Assembly: GCA_016748015.1 (NCBI GenBank)
Contig: JAAOMT010000276.1
Span: forward strand, 632,053-696,052
Reading direction: 5' to 3'
DNA: 64,000 bases
From: Geosiphon pyriformis
Taxonomy: Eukaryota > Glomeromycota > Glomeromycetes > Archaeosporales > Geosiphonaceae
Shown: positions 22,301-34,432 of the stretch, piece by piece
Numbering within the stretch: the first letter of the stretch is position 1
How the letters are laid out: each line of letters starts with the position of its first letter
Made by a program: the position numbers and the translations under genes
The notes under the pieces: generated by a model
Told to the model about the DNA's origin: nothing
Seen by the model: only the letters and a program-made list of their open reading frames with translations
The model's database searches: none

Positions 22301-23639
22301 TATTAAAAAAAATTAGTAATAAAATATATAAATACATACTTAATCATACTATTACTTTTTAATAAATTTAAAAAAACAATTAAAACTTTATAGTCAACTT
22401 AATAAAATTATAAATTTTTGAAGAAAATAACTTTAAAAATACAAGTAAAAATTTTGAATATTATATAATTAAATATTTTAAAAGATTTAATTATTGCTAA
22501 AAAAACCAAAATTTTTAAACAAAAACTTAATTTTTTAAATACAAAACTTATTTTATTTTAAATAATATATATTTTATTAACAAAAAACTTTATTAAATTA
22601 GTTAGTTTTTACTTAGATAAAACTTTTTATTAGAATATTCTATAAATAATTTAATTTTATCAAAGTTTAATTTCTTTAAAAAAAATAATATTATAGTTGA
22701 AAATCATAATTTTTATTAATTATTATATATATTAGTTATTATTATTATATAATTTTGTTTTTCTTTATTATTTATTAACTTATTACTTTAACTTATAATA
22801 ATATTATAAATTATATAATATGGTTTTTATAATTACAAAACAAAATTAGATAATAAAGTTAAATTATAGTTAAAATACAGATTCGAAAACTTTATATATT
22901 TATTTTTAATTTAAATTTTAATTATATAAATTCTAAAATTGTAATTATTATGAATATTAATTTGATTTAACATGTTTTTAAGATTGCTAAAACTTTCAAA
23001 CATTTTTTATCAATTAAATTGGTGTTTAAAAACAGTTTTTTGGTTATAATTTTGGATTTATATACAGATATTTCTATAGAAGTATATATAAATTAGACTA
23101 TATTAATTAATTTTTTTATTGTTAAAACAGTAAACAAAAATTTTTAATAATTTTAAATAATAATTTTAATAAAAATAATATCAAACAATTAACTAATTTT
23201 AAAAAATATTTAAATTATAATTTGTTTAATAATTTGTTTAAGTTTTTTTTAATTAAGTTAATTACATAAAGCAACTTATAAAAAGTTAAAAAAATTATCA
23301 ATTATGTTTTTGTTTTTGTTTTATTAATTAGTATTTTAATTAGTCATAAAATCTTATGTAAAAAAATTTTTTTGATATTAATAACAAAGTTATTTTTATA
23401 TTTATAAATTTAAATAATTTTTTTAATATTTAATTAATATTACTAAAAAAACAAAACAATAAAGATAAATAAAAATACAATTATAAAAATACAAATGTTA
23501 ATAAATAATTTTACTTTAGAAAATATGTTATTACCAAAATTAAAAGTCTTATTAAAATTAGTTTTTGAATTTTTTTATGTTAAAAATTTAAACTTAATAT
23601 GATTATTTTTGCAAAAAGTTATTTGTAATTTTGTTAATA
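19326..23639. other. AT desert, no supported gene
   Basis: More than 4 kb of bleached DNA, stops in every frame, no recognisable domain. Its right part adjoins a plus-strand LINE relic and may include that element's bleached 5' half, but I could not align it. Confidence 0.55.
21680..21805. repeat. Degenerate AT minisatellite
   Basis: Repeated units of the type ataacatataataacataaaataat with a period near 10-12 bases. Confidence 0.6.
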
Positions 23640-24520
23640 TGGTTTTTAAAAAAATTTGATTTTGCAGTTTTGGTAATTTTAAAACCAAAAAGTTGTTTTG
23701 TTTATATAATTTAAAACTTTTAATGTTTAAAATTGCTAAAATTATTTATTTAGATAATTAGTACAAATTTTTTATATTTTTAAACTGTTGATATTGTTTT
23801 AATATAGTTATAACTACTAATATTAGAATTTTAGTTGATAATAATATTGAGTTTAAATCAATTTTCTTAAAAATTGCCAAGACTAAAGAGTATTATAAAA
23901 TATTAAAACTTTATGTTTTTTAATCTATTCTTAAATTTAATATAATATTAAAATAAAAAACTTTGTTATTAATAAAAGTTATATAATTTATAATATATTA
24001 AAATATTTTTTTAAAAAAAAATTTTAAATTATCTAGTTGTAAATAACTTTTTAATTTTAAAATTATGTAAAATTAAAAGCCAAATAAACAAAATAATAGA
24101 AAATTAGACAAAAAAAACTGTTATTAATTCAATTTTAAATGCATAAATTTATTAATATAAAACTTTAATTTATATTAATAATATTGTTGTTATTAAAATA
24201 ATAAATAAAATTAATTATAACAAGTTTTTTAATATAATTAAGAATTTACTAAATAACAAAATAAGTAGTTTTTCAAATATTTTTAATAAAATATAAAAGC
24301 ATTATAATAAGTTGGTAACAAGATTGCTTTTAATTTTGTTAAATATATATTTAATATGTAACTTAGTTCTTAATTTTTAAATAAAAATATAGATATTATT
24401 ATAAATAAATTTCTTGGGTAGATTAATAGATTTATAACTTAGTATTTAAGTTAATAATTATTATAATTTGAAGGTTTTTTGAAAGTATTAGTTAGAAAGT
24501 TTTTTGTATAATAAACAAAG
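23640..24520 (+). mobile_element. Bleached LINE relic (ORF2, endonuclease-RT linker and RT start)
   Basis: The plus strand, read through stops, follows the ORF2 of L5 and L6. IEFKSIFLKIAKTKEYYKI matches SPFDNICSALSKARKFYRA. The piece LLNNKISSFSNIFNKI-KHYNKL matches LPDGKAAGLSGISNELWKHCDK, the start of the RT domain. Many Trp, Gln, Gly and Ala codons have changed by G:C to A:T transitions. Both ends fade into unreadable A/T DNA. Confidence 0.72.
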
Positions 24521-26306
24521 CTTTACTGTAATTATAATTAATAGTTGGTATCTGATTTTTTTGACATATTAACTGGTTTATTTTGGTGTTTGTATCTTTT
24601 TAATAAGTAATTTTAGTTTTTATAACTATGTTTATGTTTTTTCTTAGTGTTTTTTATTAATATTATAATTTTAGTACTTTTTTTTAATCAATTAATAAAA
24701 CAAAAAAAACAAATAAAAAAGAAAGAAAGAAATAAAATAGAAATTAATAGTTATAATTAAAAACAATTGTTTTAAAATTGTTAAATTAATGTAATTAATA
24801 TTAATAGTATTAATATAAATAATATTGTAATTTTAACAAAATAAGTTTGAATTTATGAATTAATTAAATTAATAATAAAAAATTAAATTAATCTTACAAA
24901 AACTTGTCTGGTTTTAAAGTATTTGTTTTTTTGGCTTTTAATATTTTTGTTTTATATACATAAATTTTTATAATATAAAATTCTTAAAATTTTTAAAATT
25001 TTTTTGAGTTATTGCTAAAATTCTTAAAATTTCTATTAATATTCTTAAAATTTCTATTAATATTCTTATAATTTTTAATATTACATGTTTTAATAATCTT
25101 TTATTTTGCTAATAACTATTTTATACTATTATTTTTTTTATTTTATATATAAGTAATATTATCTTTTTTTTTAATATTAAGCTTTAATAAAATCTTTTAA
25201 GTTTTTTTTAAATAAGTTTAAGTTTTTTTTTATTATAGCTTTAAAAACTTTTTTTGGTTTTTTAAATTGTAAATTGGTTATTTTTTTCAATTGGTTTGCT
25301 ATTAAATTTTTATAATTAGATATAATAGTATTTTATTATATTTATAAAAAATTATATATAATTAATAGATTATTTTTAAGTAAATTATTAAATTATTTTT
25401 TTCAATAATTTATTTTATTTATTGTATTGTTTTTTTATTAAATTTTTTTTTGAGTTTGTATACAAAGTCTGAATATTTAACTGTTGTTCTAAATAATAAT
25501 AACAATATATAATTAAAAACTGTTTTTTTTAACTTTTTTGGTTTTTTTGTTAATTCTTTTGGTTAAACAATTGTTAAATTTCTGAAAGTTTTTTTTTACT
25601 TTTTTAACAATTTTTTCTACATAGTTATCTACTTGTTTTTGAAATTTTTTATATAAAGTTTTTTTATTTGTTTTTTTTCTAAGTGTTTTTATAATAAGTT
25701 TTTTAACTATTAATTGTTATTTTTATGTTTAAGTTTTTGGTTTTTAATAATTTAAATAGTTATTGAGTTATTAAATAAATGTTATCTGTAATTTTTATTT
25801 TGTTGTTTTGTTTTTAACATATTTTGGTTGTATTTATAATAGATTTTTAGTTTTATAATATATTAGTTTCAATAATAATAATTAATTTTAAATTTTGTGA
25901 AATTTAATTTGATTTAATTGGTATTTTTTGTGCTTTTAATTGTGATGTGTTAAATATTATTAATATTTTGCTATAATATAGTTTTAATTAATTATTATTT
26001 ACTGTTTTAGTTAAAATTTTGTTTTTTAGCTATAATTTATATGTTTTATATGCTTTATTTTTAAGCATTTTTTTAATGTAAAATAATTTATTTTATTTTA
26101 GATTAAATTTTTTACTTTATTGTTTTTTTACTTTTGTATAATATAAAATTACTTTGTTTTTAATCTTAAATTTAGCTAATTTGTTTAATAACTAACTATT
26201 ATGTTTTTTTTGTGATTTTTTAATATAGTTAACTGCTTTTTTCTTTTATTTTTTAAAGTTCTCATTAAATTATATGTCTGTTTTAACAGTATTTTTTAGA
26301 ATATGG
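24521..26306. other. AT desert with T-rich plus strand, no supported gene
   Basis: Residual G exceeds C and T exceeds A on the plus strand, as in the plus-strand LINEs L6 and L7, so this may be the bleached continuation of the relic at 23640. No domain was recognised. A short tandem repeat of about 21 bases lies at 25018-25076. Confidence 0.5.
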
Positions 26307-26443
26307 TTTTTTTTTTTTTTTTATTGGTTTACAAGTGAGGTCCAAATGCTACCTAACACAATACATCATACAAATGATTTAAACTAGGCACAAATTATGT
26401 ATTTTCTACACATGACCAGTCACTCAGACTGATCAAGACACTA

Positions 26444-27000
26444 CTACACAGCTATGTAAACTGAAACATCATTGCCAATACCAGAAAAAAATGAACATGA
26501 CCTATAGAAATCAAAGTGAACACCAAAAGCATTAGCAATCCCAAGCAACCTAACAACACCAGCAGACAGCTCTGATAACAAACCAGAAATTAAAGCAGGT
26601 ATTGAACCATCAGATGGAATCAACCTATTCTTTTCCATAAGGGCTTGATGTCTAGCGCGGACCGACCATATGCTATCCTTAAAGCTGAGACTGAAAGCAC
26701 ACACAAATTCTACAATCCTCTAACCCATGAGTTTGGGATCATGAAAGGCAGACACAGCTTCCCAGAACCAATCGTCAAAAACATAATCTTTAAAAAGGGC
26801 TGTGAATACAGAGACATCAAAAGTGCAAGACAACAGAAGCTGAGACACACAGAAATCAGCTTCCAGGAAGCTGCATGGGTTTTCAACAACTGACAGCCAG
26901 TAGAGAGATCAATTACACAAAAAAAAACATGATTAGAAAATTCAACATTACTGCAGAACAAACATAATACACTAGGGTAACATCTAGAGTAAAGTCACTT
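26444..27000 (-). pseudogene. L3 ORF2 C-terminus: zinc motif and conserved tail
   Basis: CLFCSNVEFSNHVFFC near 26900-26950 is a C-X2-C-X7-H-X3-C motif like the zf-RVT domain found after RNase H in plant and fungal LINEs. The final 86 codons (26704-26444) give a tail with MEKNRLIP, VVRLLGIANAFG and FFSGIGNDVSVYI that recurs in L5 and L6. The function of the tail is unknown; its conservation suggests it matters for the element. A frame break lies between the two parts. Confidence 0.8.
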
Positions 27001-27183
27001 TTGCACAGTAACAAGCAATCAATGATGTAAGGCCTTCATAAAATACATATGCAAGCCAACAGATGGTTTGCTCATGAAGTCTGTAGCCATATGCAAATCA
27101 GGATGCCATACCAAAGAGGACCTCAACCAATCAACATCCAATATCAAATCACCTGCCAGAAATTTGGAGCCAAAACCAACTTC

Positions 27184-27710
27184 TCAATGCGCATGATAAA
27201 CTAATCTAAAAATATCCCAAACAAAATGTCTAGAATTATCAGAAACAAGCTCATTACCAGCTAAAAGGCAATGGCCTTTCAAACAGGAAGGAAGGTGCCA
27301 ATCAGAATTAGAAGCAACAGTAGCAAAGGTATTTGCACAATTATTCCCCACAACACCCAAGTAATCTTTCACTTTAATTCAATCCACCCTCAAATTTTTA
27401 CAATGAATAATGTCCACAATATGCTAATGCTTAACCCAACACCAAATGCAAAAATCCGGAGAAGTTAGACACAGCTCTGATTTGCATGCATCCAAAACAG
27501 TCTGACTATCAGAGTATAAGCAAACTGAGCTAAGAGGAGGAACACATTCCAATGCTAGAGCTATGATCTGTAGCTTCACCAAAGTGAAAGACAACAAGCC
27601 AGTAACTTTTATGTCCAAACCCAAACCAATGTCGTTAAAAAAAACAGCAGTACCAGCTTTCTTCTATATGGTGCCCAAATCTTTTAGAGAACCATCTGTA
27701 TAGACAGACA
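27184..27710 (-). pseudogene. L3 ORF2 RNase H domain, broken
   Basis: On the minus strand the motifs are VYTDGSLK (first Asp present), FTLVKLQII (the catalytic Glu is Lys), CLYSDSQTVLD (third Asp present) and IKVKDYLGVVGNNCAN (relatives KGHSGV, so His is Tyr). Stops and frameshifts separate the pieces. Both substitutions fit single transitions. This domain removes the RNA template during LINE integration. Confidence 0.82.
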
Positions 27711-27751
27711 GACTACCAGTACTAACACAAGACAACTGATTACAAACCAAC

Positions 27752-28475
27752 TTAAATTCCTGAGACTTTAGAATATTCAAAAGCTTTCCAACACCCCAAG
27801 AAGAGATGGACCAGGAGGAAAAGAAGCCATATTACTAAGAAAAGTAACAGAAAGACCAAACCATTCAGGAACTGGACCATGAGGATCCAACTTCTTCTAA
27901 TGCTTAAAGATTTTCTAATTAAAAACGGCACCATGGGGATCATGAAGCTGATCCACAAAGACAACATCATACCAATGTAAAAAGGGGAGACACGCACAGA
28001 ACTTAGCTTTCCCAAGAACTATTGATATAGGGACCTCACCCCAATGACAAAATAGACCACCCAAAGATCCATTCAGAGAAAGATTATTTTTTGCCAAAAT
28101 ACAGACTATACCAGCTAAAAAATTATTTAAAGAACTAACATAAACATGTATTGAAGAACTCAGAAGGTGAATAAGACGCCAACACAAAACTTGTAAGTCA
28201 TGAGACCTATGAGAGAACATATGATCCAAAGTTCCACCAGAGTTCAGAAAACTCACAAGCGAGGCTACTTTGCCTTCAGATTGCACCTGTTCAAAAAACT
28301 TCAAACCATAAAAAGAAAGGTGGTGAATCAAATCATTTGGGAAGTCAAGAGGAAAACCAGACTTCAGCTTAAGGCCTTTTCAAACCAAAGTATCCCATTT
28401 GTTGCATACATTGAAAGATACAAAGCTAAATTGAGTCTTATAGCTCACAATAGGCTGGAGAACAGCCGAAACTAA
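27752..28475 (-). pseudogene. L3 ORF2 RT-to-RNase H connection
   Basis: The frame 28331-27915 reads FYGLKFFEQVQSEGKVASL and FSHRSHDLQVLCW, shared with L4, L5 and L6. It corresponds to the RT thumb and the linker of ORF2. The adjoining frame 28015-27752 is a shifted continuation. No catalytic residue is expected here. Confidence 0.7.
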
Positions 28476-28772
28476 GTACAAAAATTGTTTATCTGAAATG
28501 GTCTTTCTCAGCACAAGATTAGAGAAAAACCAAACATCTGATTGTGCTTTGGCCAAGCTAGGCTTTGAAAGACCCTCAGTTGAAAGAAAAATGCCCAGGT
28601 ATCAATAAGATTCCTCTCTTTTCACAATAGCAATAGACAAACCATTGATAACCAAAGAAAGACTACCAACTCTGCAATTAATAGAGATGGCAACAGTTTT
28701 GTCTGTATTAATAGAAATGTTATTAACCTGAAAAAATTCACTGGCAATATTGAGAATATGCTGAGTAGCACT

Positions 28773-29906
28773 CTAATTGCTACCAACCCAAATCATATCA
28801 TCAACAAAAGCTCCAGTAGCAAAGAAGAAAAACAATCCAGCAATGGGTTCCAAACAACCATTTTTTGAGATGTAATGAGAATTCAATTTGTATCTACACA
28901 TACTTTCCTGCCTTTTAATCTTGCAAAAAAAAGAATCATAGAATATGTGCCAGAAAAGTGGCGAGAAAACCTCTCTCTGATCTAAGTCATCATGAACATG
29001 ATATCTATCAGTCAAGCTGAAGTCAGTCAATATCCTGTTGATGCGGTTGCAATAAATACTACCAAAAAAATGTATAAATTTGCTACATATTTTAATCTTA
29101 ATCAAATTTTTCCTAAGATACTCCCAGCCAACAGAATCATATGTCTTTTGCATGTCCTGTAAAACTAGCCAAAGTTTGCAGTTTTTCTCCAGAGCATCCT
29201 CTATTACTGAGCCAACTGCAAAAATAGGTAATTGTATAGAAATACCCTTTAAAACAGAAAAGTTGTTACCATGAAGAACATTGAATCTGCTACATGCCAG
29301 AAAAATCTTATCAGACAGGATCTTGGAGAGAATCTTACAGGCCATTTCAATTAGAGCAATAGAATGGGTGTTTGTGAGAACTCTCTCCCATTTGTATGGT
29401 TTAGAAATCATCGAAACCCAAGCCTCTTTCCAAAAACTAGGCACAGATTCAGTAATTAAACAAGTGTTCAAAAGCTTTAAAAGCATACCTATGATGGATT
29501 TGTTACAGTGCTTCCAAAATTTGTTGGGAATACTGGAAAGACCAGCAGCTTTACCATCAGGCAAATCAAAAACCACACCAAATAATTCATCAAAATCAAC
29601 CGGCCACATTACATCTGAAAAAACATCATCAAAGACATACTCCAAAGACTGGTATTGACAAGACCATTTACTAGAGATATCAAAAACCATCTTGTATCTT
29701 CTAGTCCACTCCTCCATAATCATATCCACCTTAGCCTTAACCAATTTAGACTCCAGAATCAACTTGTCACCAACAACCAAATGGTTTAATTCCACCTTAT
29801 GGAATGGACGTTCTAAAACACTTCTAATAGTGTGACCTTTATCAGAAGCAAAGCTCTTTATACACTTATCAATGACAGACCTAATACTTGACTCCTGAGC
29901 CCTCAA
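28773..29906 (-). pseudogene. L3 ORF2 reverse transcriptase
   Basis: This 377-codon frame holds the RT start (LPDGKAAGLSSIPNKFWKHC), EAWVSMISKPYKWE, NTHSIALIEMACKILSKIL, VLQDMQKTYDSVGWEYL (first catalytic Asp in motif A, shifted from the usual spacing) and the catalytic GAFVDDMIWVG at its very end, where a stop ends the frame. Homology continues in 28500-28772 in other frames. It would copy LINE RNA at a nicked target. The Asp pair is intact here, unlike in L4 and L6. Confidence 0.9.
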
Positions 29907-30544
29907 AGATTTGGTGAGTTTGGAGGCATAATAAGATTTTCACACACCAAAAAGAGCAGATCTAACACAATCAAAATTTGTGCCAAAGTCCAAAAGAATC
30001 TATACTGCCAAGGCTTTGTCAAAGTCCAAAGAAGTCCAATGATTCATTAAAGATGTAAACCTCACAGAGTCCTGTTTACAAGATGCTTTGATTATTCTTG
30101 AAACCAAAATTTCCAATCTGTGAAACCTAGAAGAGCTCTTGGTGAAGATGCTATCAAAGCCTTTGAACCATTTTTTTTAAATGAATCATTAGCCAAAAAA
30201 ACCATCACTTTACAAACAACATCTTACATAGAATCTAGATCAGAAGAAACCACAGAAGAAGCAAACTCTTCAGAAAACATAGTAGCATTCGCTGTCATCA
30301 ACACTTTGAACTCACACTACTTAACATTGTCAACACCTTTAATATCATACTTCCAACAATCCCTATTCACTTGCTTGCAAATAGAATTCAGATGCATATC
30401 CAAAAGTCCACTTAAGCCCATATGTACTGAAACAGCTTTATGATCAGAGTTAAAGTGATCACCAATATCGGCTACACTATGATCAACTACTGCACTAACC
30501 AAGTTGTGAGAAATGAATATGTAATCAATAGTCTTAGAAACACC

Positions 30545-31123
30545 TCAAGAGTTAGCCCATGTTAGCATTTTAGCAAACAAGCTTTCACCCAAAGAATTAA
30601 CCAAGCTGAGGTCTGAGTATTTCTTGAAACTGGCACTCTTACATGAACCATCCTTATTGAAATTACCACTTAGCACAATGAAGGAGGATTTGTTTACAGC
30701 CCTGGCAATTAGCAAATTGATGTCACCAGCCTGAGAAAACTGAACATCCAAAGAAGCACCAGCATACAGTCCCAAAATTGTAATAGAAAGTTTGTTATTA
30801 AAAAGTAATCTAATAGAGAGAAGCTGTCCAGGCACCTCAGAAACCTTACAAACGTGCTTTGCCAGAAAGTTGTTCATGACAATTGCCACACCAGAACCCA
30901 AGTGACCAGAATTCAGACCAAAAGTAAAAACACAAACGCCATCAAATTTATTGGTGATCCAAGGACGCACTCTACCTTTTAACTTTGTTTCAGTGAAAAT
31001 TGAAATCAAATTGTTCATATCTTTGTGCCAACAAATAACGTCATCCTGCTTGGCAGGATTGTTTATCCCCCTAACATTGCAAGTGGGGTTATTGAAATGG
31101 AAGGAAAGCAAAAGAACCTGCAT
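30545..31123 (-). pseudogene. L3 ORF2 APE-type endonuclease
   Basis: This 192-codon frame matches the N-terminal half of an apurinic-like endonuclease: CNVRGINN (Asn), FTETKLKG (catalytic Glu), ILGLYAGA (Tyr), VLSGNFNKDG (GDFN in active enzymes; the Asp is Asn here) and MLTWANS. The second half (SDH box) lies in 30317-30540 in another frame. The enzyme would nick target DNA to start retrotransposition. The Asp-to-Asn change would impair catalysis. Confidence 0.87.
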
Positions 31124-32946
31124 CAGAACACAGACAATTCAACCTTTCCAAAACTGAACCAATTGAAACCTCAAAAGCTACCATTTTCAATTCCAATTCA
31201 CCCACTTTGGAAGTCAAAACCTTGGAAAAACATGAACTAAAATCATGGACAATATTATCAACAGCTGAGAGAGGAGAAATGGGAGCCAATGTCATATTAT
31301 CCAAAGCCATGTCTACATCTAAACGCAGTACCAAAAGAGTGAGAGTGGCTGAAGGAGGAACACTAAAAAGAGTCGCCATTGATACCAGTTCTATGCTGCT
31401 TAACTTTTTCAATATACTGGACACCTGATCTGTCAAGAGCTCCAAGGAGCATTTCAAAGTGTTCAGACAAGCATTCAAAGAAGAGTTGTTAGCTGAGATG
31501 AGAGGAGAATCATTGATTGAATCTGAGGCACCAAAAGGGGGAGACTAGAACTGGAACCATAATTGAAACGAAGACTACCAGAAGAACCAACAAGTGAGAC
31601 CACTTAAGCCCAAGATTTGCCACCAAAGACAGTAGACCGAGATATCAGAACACCCTTTTTTTCATACAGCTTTGCCAATTAAAGACAGTGTCCATTAGAT
31701 GCAGTTCTTTTAAATGATTTTGAAAGCTTAGATGGAAACACAATATTTGCATCACATTCCAGAGCAGAATGACCAAACTTTCTGCATTTTTTACACCAAA
31801 CCAGATCCATCCTTGCCCAAAAAAGTTTAATGCTGCCAAGAATTGGCTCTGTGCGAAAAGCAGATTCCAAATCATTGTCAGATTCAAAACCGACTACAGC
31901 ACAACAAATCCTATTACCAGTTTTCAGAGATCTGTTTATAATGCAAGTTTTCTCACCAGCCTTATCCAGAAGAGTCCCAAGATCATGTGCTGTTGTTCTT
32001 ACCAGCAAAGTAAATAAAAGTGCTCTGAACCAATCTCTTGATGCCCAAGTCTCACGATCTCCCACTGCTTTGGCTACACACACAGAGTCTTTACCAATCA
32101 AGAATGACCACTTAGAAGCTAACAAATTAGCTTGGCTTAAATTAGCAAACTTTACCACAGCTTTTTGCCACATTCCAATCAATTGAATTTTGATCAACTT
32201 AATTTTCCCAAATTCAGAAACTGCGGTAATAATCATATTTTTAGGCATATCCATGGGAATTTTTTTGATTACCACAGCCCAATCTGACCTCATTTTTTGT
32301 CTTTTAAGATCACTGTTTACAATGATCTTTTTTTCCCTGGCCAATGATGCAGTCATTTCCATGCTTTTTTCTGAAGTGAAGGTAGATCAGATGATCCCTT
32401 CAAATTTTGAGGAAGTAGTGGCTCCCCCAAAACCATTAACTGATAAAAAAATTTTTCTGATGTATTGAGTCTTTGCTGTTACAGATTTCTCTTCAATAGC
32501 ACTAAAATTGATGTTAAGAGCAAAAGACTTTCTGACAGAAACTTCAATTTAAGATTTGACAATTTTTGGGTCAACTCATTTTTTTTCAAGAGAGATTTTA
32601 AGAGAGGGAGGGAGGGGCACATCATTTTCATCCATTCCATAATCAATTGAGCCAAAAAAAGAGCCACAAACTAGATTGGAAGTTGCTTTTCTAGCTTTAA
32701 GAGTGTTTGTCACTGAGCCAAAGAAAGAACCATTGCCAGCACCAAAAGAAATATTATCATCTCCACTATTACCAAATATACTGTCCATGTCCGAATACAC
32801 ACCATGACTAGGATTAGGTTTGACCAAAGAAATATCTTTTTTATCTCCAGAATGCTTAACATTACCAACAGAAATCCTTTTCTTTTGAGAGAAAAAACTT
32901 CCAACAGGACCATAAAAAACCTCTATGGGTGCCTTTTTTTTAGACA
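31089..32946 (-). pseudogene. L3 ORF1 (RRM-like, CCHC knuckle, helical tail), several breaks
   Basis: Homology runs from MSKKKAPIEVFYG (Met at 32946) to SFAFLPFQ. Readable frames are 32946-32576, 32362-31679 and 31478-31089. Domains: a Ser/Gly/Asp-rich N-terminus; an RRM-like stretch (SDWAVVIKKIPMDMPKNM, then KLIKIQLIGMWQKAVVKF); an intact zinc knuckle CKKCRKFGHSALEC (C-X2-C-X4-H-X4-C); and a tail with helical repeats (LECSLELL-like, SKVLTSKVGELELKMVAFE). It would bind element RNA. One stop falls before LAKLYEKK, where other copies have Gln. Confidence 0.85.
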
Positions 32947-33098
32947 TAGTACTACCTGAAACAGCAGCCAGGTTTACCACAAAAGGATTATTTAATTGAG
33001 AAATGTTTGCAAAAGACAGTAAAAAATAAAAAAAAAAAAAAACTTCTTTTTCAAAAAATGCTTTTTGGGGTTTTTTGGAAGTAAGAAAGAAAGAAGTT

Positions 33099-34221
33099 TT
33101 TATATGTTTTTTGTTATTAGTTTTATTGGATATATTGTTATTTTTTTTCTATTAATAATATTGCTATTTTATTATTTACTAATTTAAATAGTATTTTGTT
33201 TTGTTTTTTAATATATAAATAATATTAATAATATAAACAAATTTTATTTTTCTTGATTTTTTTGATTAATCTTAATTAATATTTTATATAATATTTTATT
33301 AAACTTTTTGATTAAGTTATTTGTTTATAAATGATATAATAATAATAATAATAATCTTTTTATTCTATATTTTTAACTTAATTTTGTTAATTTTTTGTTT
33401 ACAAAATAGGTTTTTTGATTTAATAGTAGTTTTTTTAAATATTTATATTAATATATTAAGTCTTAATACATAAACTTTACTATTAATTTAGCATTACTTT
33501 TTTATATAATCCTAGTTTTTGGCTATTTAATAAAATAATTCATAATAATAGCAATATATTTGTTGTCTTTAATTGTTATTGCTAATAATCTAATTAAGTC
33601 AATTTTAATTTAATCAAATAATTGTCTTATTTTAATTGGTTTTAATAGTTTACTTGGGTTTATTTTTTATTTTTTTTTGGCATATGTTACAATTTTATAT
33701 ATATTATTAATTAAAAATATAATTTTTTAGTTTTTTTTAGTATTAATTTCTAATTAAAAAATTCTGCTGTTAAATTTAAATATATATTAAATAATATTGT
33801 TTTTTTTGTTTTTTTACTACTTTTATTAAATTATTTGAATTTTGTTGATTTTCTTAATAAAATATATTTTGGTAATTAAAATAATATTTGGCTTGTTAAT
33901 ATATTCTATTTTGTTTATTTTGAGATAATTTTTTTTAAACTGTTTAGTAATAATTTAATATAATAATTATTAATAATTTTTATTGTTTATTTTGTTGTTT
34001 TATTGTTTTTAGCTAGACTTAAGTTTTAACTAGTATATAATATATTGTAAAAAAAATTGAACAAAAATAAATAATTATTGTGTTTTATTTAATATATCAA
34101 AAATATAAATTATATATTATTAAAAAGCTAAAAAGCACATAATTTTATTAAAAAAAATTTAATATAATATTTTTTCATTTTTATTACAATTATTATCTTA
34201 CAATAATATTTTATTAATCTT
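33099..34221 (-). mobile_element. Bleached Ty3/Gypsy integrase relic
   Basis: The minus strand read through stops gives KLILKKTKKLYF (finger region), KIVTYAKKK (relatives C-x-x-CQ-x-K, Cys lost), IKIDLIRLLAITIKDNKYIAIIMNYFIK (relatives GIDLVGPL...NRYIIVAVDYFTKW) and NQKTYFVN (relatives SDRGTNFVN), all in order from about 33850 down to 33400. This is the core of a Ty3 integrase, older and more bleached than the one at 1343-2236. The remaining A/T sequence up to 34221 probably belongs to the same element. Confidence 0.75.
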
Positions 34222-34432
34222 ATTTTTTTTTATTGCAAATTTAATGAGTGCAGCCCAACCACTATCTAAATACATAAAATCAAACAAAATTTCAATTTAA
34301 ATGTGGCTCATGCATTTTCCACATGTAACTGAACACTTGGCCCAATTAAGGCAGCACTATGCACATACAGGATCTGTCAAAGAAATACTACCCAAGAAAC
34401 CAAAACCTAGACTAGCAAGACAAGGATACAGG

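Larger units (their letters stand above)
26307..33098 (-). mobile_element. LINE L3: full-length, subfamily A, inactive
   Basis: About 6.8 kb with all parts on the minus strand: a 5' end like cttctttctttctt near 33098, ORF1, ORF2 (APE endonuclease, RT, RNase H, zinc motif, tail), a 3' UTR containing gtgaggtcc in plus-strand view, and a 16-base T run (A tail) at 26307-26322. It is one of the least bleached copies, yet both ORFs carry stops. The RNase H after the RT and the APE endonuclease place it in the I/Tad-like part of the LINE tree; I cannot fix the clade. Confidence 0.92.

Noticed and set aside
19326-23639. Attempted domain calls in the desert
   Set aside because: I tried to read LINE and Ty3 motifs on both strands but found no run of residues good enough to report.
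26290-33120. Target duplication for L3 (atatg-like strings)
   Set aside because: Only short A/T strings match imperfectly at the two edges; not distinguishable from chance.
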